Of a DNA stretch of 13,620 bases, positions 7,424 through 13,620 are shown piece after piece. The stretch is from NCBI GenBank assembly GCA_030690705.1, contig JAUYGE010000070.1, positions 1 through 13,620 on the forward strand, in the 5' to 3' direction. A program made the translations under genes and the position numbers. How positions within the stretch are numbered: position 1 is the first letter of the stretch; each line of letters opens with the position of its first letter. The stretch is from Dehalococcoidia bacterium (GTDB lineage Bacteria; Chloroflexota; Dehalococcoidia; JAENJB01). The notes under the pieces were generated by a model. It did not search any database, had not been told where the DNA came from, and saw only the letters and a program-made list of their open reading frames with translations.

Positions 7424-8377
7424 ATGAATCTCTCTTCTAAGGCCGGGGCTGCCGGCCTTTCGGTGGCTTCGAACATCTTCCTCAGCCTCCTGAAGATGAC
7501 GGCGGGGCTGGTCACGGGCAGCGTAAGCGTCCTGTCCGAAGGTATTAACAGCCTGGTTGATCTGTTTGCTTCGTTGATTGCCTTTTTCAGCATACGCATC
7601 GCCGGCCACCCGGCGGATGATGAGCATCCTTTCGGACATGGGAAGGCAGAGAACATTTCAGGTGCGGTAGAGGGCGTTCTCATCTTCATTGGCGCCGGCA
7701 TTGTTATCTACCAGGCCATCAGGAAGCTGATGTTCGGCGTCACCATACAGATGGTTGACCTGGGGCTGGTGGTGATGTTCCTCTCCGTAATTGTGGATAT
7801 CGTAGTTTCGCGTCACTTGCACAGGGTAGCTCGGATGACCGATTCGCTGGCACTGGAGGCTGATGGCGATCACCTGAGTACCGATGTCTACACTTCTGGT
7901 GGTGTCCTCGTGGGGCTGGCCCTTATCAGGATAGGCTTACTCTTTGGGATAGAGCAAGCCGCTATTCTCGACCCTGTCATTGCCCTCTTGGTCTCCTTTC
8001 TCATTTTGAGGACAGCCTACCGCATAACGCGCAAGTCGTTTGGCGGGTTGGTGGATACCCGGCTGCCTAGGGAAGAGGAGGAGACAATAAGAAAAAGCAT
8101 CATGGAGCACGGCCGGGAACTGGTGGGCTTTCACGCTCTCCGCACCAGGAAAGCGGGCGGGGAGCGCCATATTGACCTTCACCTGGAGATGGCGAAATCG
8201 GTGAGTCTGGAAGAGGCGCACCGTATTTGTGACCACCTGGAGAAGGACATTGAGGAGAAACTTTCCCACACCAGCGTCATTATCCACTGTGAGCCGTGCC
8301 ACTCCGAGTGCCGGCAATGCGCCGTCATGTGTGCCGAGCGGGATGGCTCCCCGGGTCAGGCTGGGCCCAGGCCGTGA
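7424..8377 (+). CDS. Cation diffusion facilitator family transporter
   Basis: This inner-membrane divalent-metal/proton antiporter of the CDF family probably exports zinc, iron, manganese or cobalt. The 317-residue protein has about six membrane helices between 12 and 198 and a cytoplasmic domain from about 208. SEGINSLVDLFASL (38-51) in helix 2 and HLSTDVYTSGG (150-160) in helix 5 give the transport site Asn42/Asp46 and His150/Asp154. DDEHPFGHGKAE (65-76) is the conserved loop after helix 2. The C-terminal domain carries RHIDLHLEM (248-256). It ends in an unusual Cys-rich tail, with Cys289, 292, 296, 299 and 303 spaced C-x2-C-x3-C-x2-C-x3-C. GTG codons at 7418 and 7421 are alternative starts; the ATG at 7424 is preferred because GGGTGA (7412-7417) lies 6 bases upstream. 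It follows secF by 28 bases, so it probably shares that operon without an obvious functional link. Metal specificity is not resolved. Confidence 0.88.
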   Translation: MNLSSKAGAAGLSVASNIFLSLLKMTAGLVTGSVSVLSEGINSLVDLFASLIAFFSIRIAGHPADDEHPFGHGKAENISGAVEGVLIFIGAGIVIYQAIRKLMFGVTIQMVDLGLVVMFLSVIVDIVVSRHLHRVARMTDSLALEADGDHLSTDVYTSGGVLVGLALIRIGLLFGIEQAAILDPVIALLVSFLILRTAYRITRKSFGGLVDTRLPREEEETIRKSIMEHGRELVGFHALRTRKAGGERHIDLHLEMAKSVSLEEAHRICDHLEKDIEEKLSHTSVIIHCEPCHSECRQCAVMCAERDGSPGQAGPRP

Positions 8378-9396
8378 AGCCGCTTTACCTGGAGGATGGT
8401 ATCGTCGAAGCCCCTGGGAGTCCCTTGGCTGTCCGGGCTCCCCATCGGGTCCGGCGATTCGGGATTTCCTAGCAGCACATCGAAGGTGGCTCTCACGGAA
8501 GCCGCCAGGGCGGTGGTGTTGTAGCCGCCTTCGAGAGCCAGTAGCAGACGTCCCTGGCAGTATTCGTCCGCCAGTTTCCTCAGCGTGGCTGCTATTTGGG
8601 CGTAACCGTCCACCGTCAACTCCATCATAGCTATGCTGTCGCTCCAGTGGGCGTCGTAGCCTGCTGAGGCCAGAATGAGATGGGGCTGGAAACGCCTGGC
8701 AACCGGTATGAGCACCTCATCCAGCACCCGCCGGTATTCCTTGTCCCCACAGCCCGCCGGCAGAGGCACATTGACAGTGTAGCCCTTGCCCTCTTTCTCT
8801 CCCGTCTCGATGATGCTGCCGCTGCCCGGATAGAATGGGTACTGATGGGTGGAGAAGTAGAGCACCCGCGGGTCGCCGTAGAAGGTATCCTGAGTCCCGT
8901 TGCCGTGGTGGACATCGAAGTCCACAATCAGGATGCGCTCGACGGCCAGTTTCGTCTGGGCGTATCTGGCGGCGATAGCCACGTTGTTGAAGAGACAGAA
9001 GCCCATTGCCCGCCTGGTGGTAGCATGGTGTCCCGGCGGGCGTACGAGAGCAAAGGCATTGTTGACCTGACCGTTCATCACGGCGAGCAGGGCCTGCAGC
9101 ACCCCGCCGGCGGCGTAGAGCGCCACCTGGTAGGAGGCGGGAGAGACGACGGTATCGGGGTCAAGCCAGCCGCCCCCTTCCTGAGCAACCCTCTGGACAT
9201 CCGAGATAAGTTCCTGCGTGTGCACCAGGGAGAGCTCCTCTATAGTAGCCGGGCGTGGCTCGATAGCGGTGAGCTGTTTCTCCAGGCCGGTCTCATTCAG
9301 CATCTGTGCTACCGCCCGCAGCCGGGAGGCATTCTCGGGATGAGAGCCGGTGTCGTGTTCGAGGTAGATGGGATGGTAGACCAAGCCTGTTCTCAT
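8356..9396 (-). CDS. Histone deacetylase superfamily (class II-type / AcuC-like) protein
   Basis: This zinc-dependent amidohydrolase of the arginase/deacetylase fold has 346 residues from the chosen start. The opening TGLVYHPIYLEHDTGSHPEN (3-22) is the usual N-terminus. RPPGHHATTRRAMGFCLFNN (119-138) holds the catalytic pair His123-His124, and VDFDVHHGNGTQ (158-169) gives zinc ligands Asp161 and His163. SAGYDAHWSD (244-253) gives the third ligand, Asp248, and LEGGYN (288-293) supplies the active-site Tyr292. All catalytic residues are intact. Bacterial relatives deacetylate acetylpolyamines, acetoin-pathway enzymes or other proteins; the substrate here is unknown. An open frame extends upstream to 9483, but the ATG at 9396 matches the family start and sits just below a promoter-like element. 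The last 22 bp overlap the CDF gene tail to tail. It diverges from nurA across a 101-bp region. Confidence 0.92.
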   Translation of the reverse strand: MRTGLVYHPIYLEHDTGSHPENASRLRAVAQMLNETGLEKQLTAIEPRPATIEELSLVHTQELISDVQRVAQEGGGWLDPDTVVSPASYQVALYAAGGVLQALLAVMNGQVNNAFALVRPPGHHATTRRAMGFCLFNNVAIAARYAQTKLAVERILIVDFDVHHGNGTQDTFYGDPRVLYFSTHQYPFYPGSGSIIETGEKEGKGYTVNVPLPAGCGDKEYRRVLDEVLIPVARRFQPHLILASAGYDAHWSDSIAMMELTVDGYAQIAATLRKLADEYCQGRLLLALEGGYNTTALAASVRATFDVLLGNPESPDPMGSPDSQGTPRGFDDTILQVKRLHGLGPA

Positions 9397-9406
9397 CAGC
9401 CTCTCA

Positions 9407-9435
9407 ATGATAGCAGGGCTCCAGCGATGAAGCAA
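9407..9435 (-). promoter_or_regulatory. Extended -10 promoter of the deacetylase homologue
   Basis: On the minus strand TTGCTT (complement of 9430-9435), a 17-base spacer, then TATCAT (complement of 9407-9412) preceded by TGC. The start of transcription would lie about 9400, leaving a leader of only about four bases before the ATG at 9396. The purine stretch GAGAGG lies too close to the ATG for a normal Shine-Dalgarno site. Confidence 0.5.
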
Positions 9436-9449
9436 TGGCCCAGGTTGAA

Positions 9450-9479
9450 TTGTTTGCCTGCTCGCGCCTGTGCTATACT
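9450..9479 (+). promoter_or_regulatory. Extended -10 promoter of the nurA cluster
   Basis: TTGTTT (9450-9455), an 18-base spacer, then TATACT (9474-9479) preceded by TGC. The -10 matches the consensus at 5 of 6 and the TG makes it an extended -10. Predicted transcription starts near 9486, about 12 bases before the ATG at 9498, and there is no Shine-Dalgarno site. It stands back to back with the deacetylase promoter, so the two could be jointly controlled. Confidence 0.5.
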
Positions 9480-9497
9480 CCAAACCATCTTGCGGCT

Positions 9498-10697
9498 ATG
9501 ACATTAGACCTGTTTCAGACGGTGCCTCAGATAGAGGCCATGTCGGCCGAATTGAAGGCCGAGCGCTCCCGCCACCAGCAGCAGTTGCAGGAGGCGCTGG
9601 AGCTTCTTGGGAGCGCTTTGGACGTACAGGCGCTAAAGCGGAAGATCGAGACCGGCAAGACTACGTGGCTGGTAGCCGGCCTCGAAAGCGGTCTCGGAGA
9701 GCGCTTTCCACTGCCGCCGACCCCACCGGATTTCTATGTCGTCGCTACGGACGGCTCTCACATCGACATCGACCGCCATCGCACCGCCAGTTGCTACCTC
9801 ATCAACGTCGGTCTGGTGGCTCTTCGCTACGGGGAGAATGCCCAGGCGCATCTGTCCAACTTGCCCCGTCTGTACTCCAGTAAGGAAGAGATGGTCCTCT
9901 CTCTTCCTTTGTCCGGAAACCGCAGTGAACCACTGCGGGGAGAGCTTCTGGGAGTGAAGCGCGGTGCGGAAGAGTGCCGGCGGCTGTGCGACCTGGTCCG
10001 GCAAAGGGCGGAACCGTCTCCCACTTTGGCCTTGCTCGATGGCTCTCTCATTCTGTGGGGCCTGACAGGAGGGGCTTACCCGGAGGCTGTAGTCCAGGAG
10101 CTGCTCGAGACGGGACTGCTGGCCTGCCTGGGGGAGCTGCAGCAGTTGGCAGAGAAGGGGCCGCTGGGGGTGGGAAGCTATATCAGCTTTCCCGGCAACA
10201 CGGAAGTGGTGAACGCTCTGAGAGTGGCTGTCTGTCCTCGTGAACCTGTTGACTGCGACCGCTGTTCAAGGGAGGGGAAGGAGAAGGAGTGCGAGAGGAT
10301 GGCCGGTCTAAGGGACCGCGACCTCTTTGCCGGCCTGCTCAAGCCCGGCGAGCGGTCGCCCATGTTCTACAGTCGCTCTTCTATTGTCCGGAGGTATTAC
10401 GGCCGGCATGAGGTGTGCTTCTTCTATCTGAATGTGGAGGACGAGATAGCCAGGGTGGAAGTGCCGCGCTGGGTGGTTAATATGGGACTGATCGACCTCA
10501 CCCATGCTCTGGTCTACGACCAGTGTCGGCGTGGACAGGGCTACCCGGTGGTGTTGAGCGAGGCGCACGAGCAGGCGGTGTTGACAGGCGCCGACCGGGA
10601 ACGCTTCTGGGAGATGGTGGAGGAAACCATGGTTAAGGAGGGGATGGAGATAAAGGGCTCGGCCAAGAGCGACAGCAAGAGGACCCGGTGGATTTGA
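9498..10697 (+). CDS. nurA: NurA domain nuclease
   Basis: This is a homologue of NurA, the manganese-dependent 5'-3' nuclease that works with the HerA ATPase in DNA end processing. The 399-residue protein begins with a charged helix (11-52). The core starts at YVVATDGSHIDIDRH (80-94), where Asp85 matches the conserved metal-binding Asp of the DGS motif. A second Asp motif, LALLDGSLILWG (178-189), a Ser/Tyr-containing strand GVGSYISFPG (224-233), and LSEAHEQAVLTG (353-364) with His357 follow. Four cysteines (246, 253, 256, 265; C-x6-C-x2-C-x8-C) suggest a small metal-binding insert that I believe recurs in bacterial relatives. The ATG at 9498 is preferred to an in-frame start at 9435 because the best promoter lies between them. 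The next gene overlaps by 10 bases at a GTG. A herA gene two places downstream makes the assignment much stronger. Confidence 0.85.
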   Translation: MTLDLFQTVPQIEAMSAELKAERSRHQQQLQEALELLGSALDVQALKRKIETGKTTWLVAGLESGLGERFPLPPTPPDFYVVATDGSHIDIDRHRTASCYLINVGLVALRYGENAQAHLSNLPRLYSSKEEMVLSLPLSGNRSEPLRGELLGVKRGAEECRRLCDLVRQRAEPSPTLALLDGSLILWGLTGGAYPEAVVQELLETGLLACLGELQQLAEKGPLGVGSYISFPGNTEVVNALRVAVCPREPVDCDRCSREGKEKECERMAGLRDRDLFAGLLKPGERSPMFYSRSSIVRRYYGRHEVCFFYLNVEDEIARVEVPRWVVNMGLIDLTHALVYDQCRRGQGYPVVLSEAHEQAVLTGADRERFWEMVEETMVKEGMEIKGSAKSDSKRTRWI

Positions 10698-11302
10698 CAC
10701 CCATGACCGGCGCGATAGCGGAACCGTCGCGTGTGGGGGAAGTGGTTGAGGCCAGCACTGCCAGTTTCGTCGCCCAGTGCTACGAGCTTCACCAGCCTCC
10801 ACCTCTGGGCAGCCTGGTGAGGACCAGGGCCGGTTCCATTATGATATACGCGATAGTCTTCAACGCCCGAACCGGCAGCATCGAGCCGGGGCGCCGCCCC
10901 ATTGCTCGGGGGCAGGAAGAGGAGGAGGAAGGGGATATCTTCAAGAGCAATCCCCAGATCACCAAGCTGTTGCGTACCGATTTCGAGGCCGTAGTGGTTG
11001 GCTACCGGGACGAACTGCTGCACCAGTATCTCCCTCCGGCGCCGGGTCACATTCACAGTTTTGTTCACATATGTGAGAAGAAGGAAGTGGAGGAATTCTC
11101 GGGCAGGCTGGATTTTCTGGATATTATCCTGGAATCGAAGATTCTGCTGGGCGTGGATGAGTTGGTTGGCGCCAGTCTGCGTTACGCCAGCGGGGCTCAC
11201 GCCGACCCGCGGGCTTTTCTGGTGGAGGCGGGGAGGGCGCTCGCTTCTTCGCTGGGTGGTGACCTGCACCGGCTCAATTCGCTCTTGAAGAGGCTGAAAT
11301 GA
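10688..11302 (+). CDS. Small NurA/HerA-linked protein, possible HAS-barrel
   Basis: This 204-residue soluble protein of unproven function lies between nurA and herA. Residues 16-60 start GEVVEASTASFVAQCYEL and continue GSLVRTRAGSIMIYAIV; this resembles the small beta-barrel (HAS-barrel) that opens HerA-type ATPases, and the herA product here starts similarly (GMVVEGSLSMGLKVRL). An acidic run (77-81) follows, then TDFEAVVVGYRD (97-108) and a helical C-terminal half. I infer an accessory subunit or adaptor of the NurA/HerA machine; the barrel call comes from reading by eye and is not certain. No catalytic motif is visible. The GTG at 10688 overlaps nurA by 10 bases and has AAGAGGA (10677-10683) upstream; an ATG at 10703 is the alternative start. 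The tight junction with nurA shows cotranscription, whereas herA follows only after a 214-bp gap. Confidence 0.7.
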   Translation: MDLTPMTGAIAEPSRVGEVVEASTASFVAQCYELHQPPPLGSLVRTRAGSIMIYAIVFNARTGSIEPGRRPIARGQEEEEEGDIFKSNPQITKLLRTDFEAVVVGYRDELLHQYLPPAPGHIHSFVHICEKKEVEEFSGRLDFLDIILESKILLGVDELVGASLRYASGAHADPRAFLVEAGRALASSLGGDLHRLNSLLKRLK

Positions 11303-11360
11303 GGTCATTCAGTAACCTCTCATCCCTACCTCTCTTAAGACGCCCGTGGTCTTGCCTCAA

Positions 11361-11463
11361 ATGTCATTCTGAGGAGCGAAGCGACGAAGAATCTCTGGTG
11401 GGGTTAGTGATCCACGAACAGGCCCCACCACTCCGAGATCCTTCGCTTCGCTCAGGATGACAT
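11361..11463. repeat. Imperfect palindromic intergenic repeat (MITE-like)
   Basis: The left arm begins ATGTCATTCTGAGGAGCGAA and ends TGGTGGGG (11361-11403). The right arm (11423-11463) is its near reverse complement, beginning CCCCACCA and ending GCTCAGGATGACAT. A 19-base centre (11404-11422) separates them. The arms pair over about 40 bases with a few mismatches and small gaps, so the element could form a long cruciform or RNA hairpin. Elements with these termini are, from general knowledge, common between genes in many bacteria and often give spurious protein calls. Here it lies between the HAS-like gene and herA. The rest of the gap (11303-11360 and 11464-11516) shows no gene and no convincing promoter. 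Confidence 0.85.
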
Positions 11464-11516
11464 GGAGACGGCACTTTTGGGGCAAAGCCGACGCCCATTG
11501 ATAGGCGGTATGTTGA

Positions 11517-13175
11517 ATGACTGCTGAAAACCAACTTGTTCCGGAGAAAGCAGAACTGGGCGGGAAGAGGCTGGGGATGGTGGTGGAGGGTTCCCTGTCC
11601 ATGGGGCTGAAGGTGAGATTGGACCGCTCCACCTTTGTGGAGGATATGTCGGTCGGCCGCTATGTCACCATTCGAGGGCAGAAGGACTATTTCCTCGGGA
11701 TGGTCACTGGAATTGAGCTGGGAGCGGCGGACGACCGGCTGGCATCTTCGCCGCTAGATGCCGCCGACCCCTTTATTGTCGAGGCTGTGGCAGGGAGCGC
11801 CACGTACGGGCTCCTGCATGTGATGCCGCAGGTGAAGCTGGGCCGGCGGGCCATTGACCTGACTGAGGGCGCCAAGCCGGTGAAGACGGTGCCGGCCCAC
11901 TTCTCGGCTGTCTGGGAGTCATCGCAGAGGGATATAGAGCTGGTATTTGGCAAGGAGGACGAAAGAAGGTTCTACCTGGGTACTCCGCTCGACATGGAGA
12001 CTCAAGTATGTCTTGACCTGGTAGAGCTGACCAAGCGGTCCAACGGAGTCTTCGGCAAGAGCGGTACCGGCAAGACTTTTCTCACGCGGCTCCTCCTTAT
12101 CGGCATTCTGCAAAAGGGTGCCGCAGTAAACCTGGTGTTTGACATGCACAGCGAGTATGGATGGGAAGGGCGCAGCGAGACTAACTACAAGGTCAAGGGG
12201 TTGAAGCAACTTTTTCCCTCCAAGACAGCTATTCTCACCCTGGACGAAGAAAGCACCAGGCGGCGAAAGGTTAGCCCGGATGGGGTAGTGAAGATAGGTT
12301 ACGGCGAGATTGAGCCGGAGGATATTGAGCTTCTGAGGCAGACATTGAATCTTACTGAACCATCGGTGCAGGCGGTGTACCAGTTCTCCCGCGAGTTTGG
12401 CAGGGACGGCTGGCTGTCGGGCCTGCTCGCCCGCCGGACGGAAGAGGAGACCGCCGAGCTTCTCGCAAGACTGAACGTCCACGAGAGCACTTACCGCAAT
12501 TTGCTCCGGGGCATGGAACGCTTGAGGCGGCTGCCCTTCCTGGTGGACGAGGCTTCCCATCTTCCCGTGCAGCGGATTATGGAGTATCTGGACAGGGGTG
12601 TGAATGTCGTCCTGGAGTTCGGGCGTGTGACTAGCCCGGAGTCCTACATCCTGGTGGCCAACATGCTCACGCGCCGTATTCATGAGCAATACGTGGAGCG
12701 GACGGAGATGGCTCTGGGCGAGGGCAGGCAGCCTCCGCGTCCACTGGTCATCACGCTGGAAGAGGCACACCGGTTCCTGAGTCACGAGGTGGCAGAGCAG
12801 ACCATCTTCGGGAGGATAGCCCGGGAGATGAGGAAATACAACGTGACTCTGCTGGTGATAGACCAGCGGCCCAGCGGGATCGATGAGGAGGTAATGTCTC
12901 AGCTTGGTACCAAGATAACCTGCTTGCTGGACAACGAGCGGGATATCGATTCTGTGCTGACAGGCGTGGCCGGCAAGAGTGAGCTGAAGGGAGTGCTGGC
13001 AAGGCTGGAGTCGAAGCAGCAGGCGCTTATCTTCGGCCATGCGGTGCCGGTCCCGGTGGTGATAAGGACACGGGAGTACGGCTCGGCTGACTCGTATCGC
13101 GGTCTTGGCGTAGCGCATGGTGCTGACGCAAAACGGCGTTCGGGAGAGGATGCCAGAGAGGTGTGGGAAGGGTAG
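11517..13175 (+). CDS. herA: HerA-type DNA translocase ATPase
   Basis: HerA is a hexameric FtsK-like ATPase that threads duplex DNA to the NurA nuclease. The 552-residue protein starts with a HAS-barrel-like region (19-115; GMVVEGSLSMGLKVRL at 20-35). The motor domain follows with Walker A GKSGTGKT (180-187), LVFDMHSEYGW (206-216), Walker B LVITLEEAH (410-418), and the region GRIAREMRKYNVTLLVIDQR (432-451), which holds candidate arginine-finger and sensor residues. An insert (about 265-350) sits between the two halves as in other HerA proteins. The C-terminal tail (535-552) is charged and probably disordered. All motor motifs are intact. The ATG at 11517 has only a weak purine site upstream (AGGCGG); GTG at 11580 is possible but would cut into the barrel. 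It probably functions with nurA upstream, though a palindromic repeat separates it from the first two genes. Confidence 0.92.
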   Translation: MTAENQLVPEKAELGGKRLGMVVEGSLSMGLKVRLDRSTFVEDMSVGRYVTIRGQKDYFLGMVTGIELGAADDRLASSPLDAADPFIVEAVAGSATYGLLHVMPQVKLGRRAIDLTEGAKPVKTVPAHFSAVWESSQRDIELVFGKEDERRFYLGTPLDMETQVCLDLVELTKRSNGVFGKSGTGKTFLTRLLLIGILQKGAAVNLVFDMHSEYGWEGRSETNYKVKGLKQLFPSKTAILTLDEESTRRRKVSPDGVVKIGYGEIEPEDIELLRQTLNLTEPSVQAVYQFSREFGRDGWLSGLLARRTEEETAELLARLNVHESTYRNLLRGMERLRRLPFLVDEASHLPVQRIMEYLDRGVNVVLEFGRVTSPESYILVANMLTRRIHEQYVERTEMALGEGRQPPRPLVITLEEAHRFLSHEVAEQTIFGRIAREMRKYNVTLLVIDQRPSGIDEEVMSQLGTKITCLLDNERDIDSVLTGVAGKSELKGVLARLESKQQALIFGHAVPVPVVIRTREYGSADSYRGLGVAHGADAKRRSGEDAREVWEG

Positions 13176-13199
13176 TTGTCCCGGCTCTCGGGGTTGGCC

Positions 13200-13228
13200 T
13201 TTAGTTGAAATCGTATTGTTGGTATAAT
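13200..13228 (+). promoter_or_regulatory. Extended -10 promoter of the PEP synthase-type gene
   Basis: TGG-TATAAT (13220-13228) is a perfect -10 hexamer with the extended TG. The best -35 at 17-base spacing is TTTAGT (13200-13205), a weak match. Transcription would start near 13235 and give a leader of about 70 bases. No riboswitch-like structure was recognised in the leader. Confidence 0.6.
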
Positions 13229-13290
13229 GGGGTTCATCCTCTTGGGACAGATAGCGGCAGCGCGGTGTGTCCAGGGCAGTGACATCAAAC

Positions 13291-13297
13291 AAGGAGG
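13291..13297 (+). promoter_or_regulatory. Strong Shine-Dalgarno site of the PEP synthase-type gene
   Basis: AAGGAGG lies 7 bases before the ATG at 13305. It is the strongest ribosome site in the window and fixes the start of the truncated last gene. Confidence 0.8.
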
Positions 13298-13304
13298 CTA
13301 CCTG

Positions 13305-13620
13305 ATGAGCACGGACGGCAAGCTCATCGCCTGGTTTAGCGAGGTGGGCCAGGGAGATATCGCACTGGCCGGTGGCAAGGGCGCTAATCTGGGCGAGATG
13401 AGCCGAGCGGGGATGCCAGTCCCTCCCGGGTTTATTGTTACCGCTGAGGCGTATTTCGAGTTCATGCGAGGGGCCGGCCTGATCAGAATGGCCCGGGATT
13501 TGCTTGAGGGGCTTGATTCGAGCGATGGCAAGCAATTGCGACAGGTGGCCTCTGAAATCCAGGGGAATATCTCTCAGTGCGAGATGCCCGCAAGTCTCAG
13601 TGAGGAGATAAGACGGTACT
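13305..13620 (+). CDS. PEP synthase / pyruvate phosphate dikinase family protein, N-terminal part (cut by window edge)
   Basis: The frame is open from the ATG to the end of the window (105 codons) and continues beyond it. It shows the N-terminal ATP-grasp opening of the pyruvate phosphate dikinase/phosphoenolpyruvate synthase family: a short lead (KLIAWFSEV), then ALAGGKGANLGEM (20-32), where GGKGAN contacts nucleotide in relatives, then GMPVPPGFIVTAEAYFEFM (36-54). Family members interconvert pyruvate and PEP using ATP with water (PpsA) or phosphate (PPDK). The opening looks closer to PEP synthase, but the phosphohistidine and C-terminal domains are outside the window. It may be a full-length enzyme or a short PEP-utilising phosphotransferase. 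It has its own promoter and Shine-Dalgarno site, so it is probably not part of the nurA-herA operon. Confidence 0.88.
   Translation, partial: MSTDGKLIAWFSEVGQGDIALAGGKGANLGEMSRAGMPVPPGFIVTAEAYFEFMRGAGLIRMARDLLEGLDSSDGKQLRQVASEIQGNISQCEMPASLSEEIRRY

Noticed and set aside
8680..9501. Plus-strand open frame of 273 codons opposite the deacetylase homologue
   Set aside because: The minus strand carries every catalytic motif of the deacetylase family; the plus frame shows no motif and covers the divergent promoters.
11301..11319. GAGGT...ACCTC inverted repeat at the end of the HAS-like gene
   Set aside because: It is a five-pair stem with a 9-base loop and no T-run; this can occur by chance.
11357..11632. 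Minus-strand open frame of 91 codons across the palindrome, with HVILSEAKDL and ILRRFAPQND
   Set aside because: These peptides come from translating the inverted-repeat arms and are a well-known type of spurious protein call. The frame also overlaps the start of herA.
13180..13192. CCCG-GCTCT-CGGG hairpin after herA as a terminator
   Set aside because: The stem has only four pairs and is followed by GTTGGCC, not a T-run, so it is too weak to call.
11919..13535. Minus-strand open frame of 538 codons antisense to herA
   Set aside because: It is nearly as long as herA but shows no recognisable domain. It is rich in His, Pro, Gln and Leu as shadow frames are, and it runs through the promoter and start of the PEP synthase-type gene. 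herA has all its motor motifs.

Overview
The window reads as a chromosomal stretch of a moderately GC-rich bacterium, probably of the phylum Chloroflexota and perhaps class Dehalococcoidia. This placement is an inference. It rests on a bacterial secD-secF pair, a bacterial-type nurA/herA cluster, and an intergenic palindrome of the TGTCATTCTGAG...CTCAGGATGACA kind; there is no rRNA or other phylogenetic marker. Nine genes are complete, one more is complete with an uncertain start, and one is cut by the right edge. No tRNA, rRNA, CRISPR array, transposase or phage gene was seen.

Left part (1-2068): an ornithine cyclodeaminase/alanine dehydrogenase family gene (+) faces a TPR protein gene (-) across a 28-bp convergent spacer that holds a small hairpin. 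The TPR gene and the 227-bp region beyond it look less GC-rich than the rest.

Central part (2069-8377): an MFS exporter gene is followed by a tight set running cca-type nucleotidyltransferase, secD, secF and a cation diffusion facilitator gene. secD and secF overlap by 8 bp, and a GC hairpin sits just before the secF ribosome site. This SecF is about 100 residues longer than usual because its extracytoplasmic domain appears to be duplicated.

Right part (8356-13620): a class II-type histone deacetylase homologue (-) overlaps the end of the CDF gene by 22 bp. It shares a 101-bp divergent promoter region with a DNA-repair cluster made of nurA, a small gene with a possible HAS-barrel start, and a herA-type ATPase gene. 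A 103-bp imperfect palindrome lies in the 214-bp gap before herA. The window ends in the N-terminal part of a pyruvate phosphate dikinase/PEP synthase gene that has its own extended -10 promoter and a strong Shine-Dalgarno site.

Several genes that start a transcription unit (MFS, cca, HDAC homologue, nurA) have no good Shine-Dalgarno site. Instead, a plausible -10 element lies 4-18 bases before the start codon, which suggests leaderless or very short-leader mRNAs. Genes inside operons (secD, secF) do have Shine-Dalgarno sites. The most interesting items are this promoter and start architecture, the duplicated SecF domain, and the three-gene NurA/HerA module.
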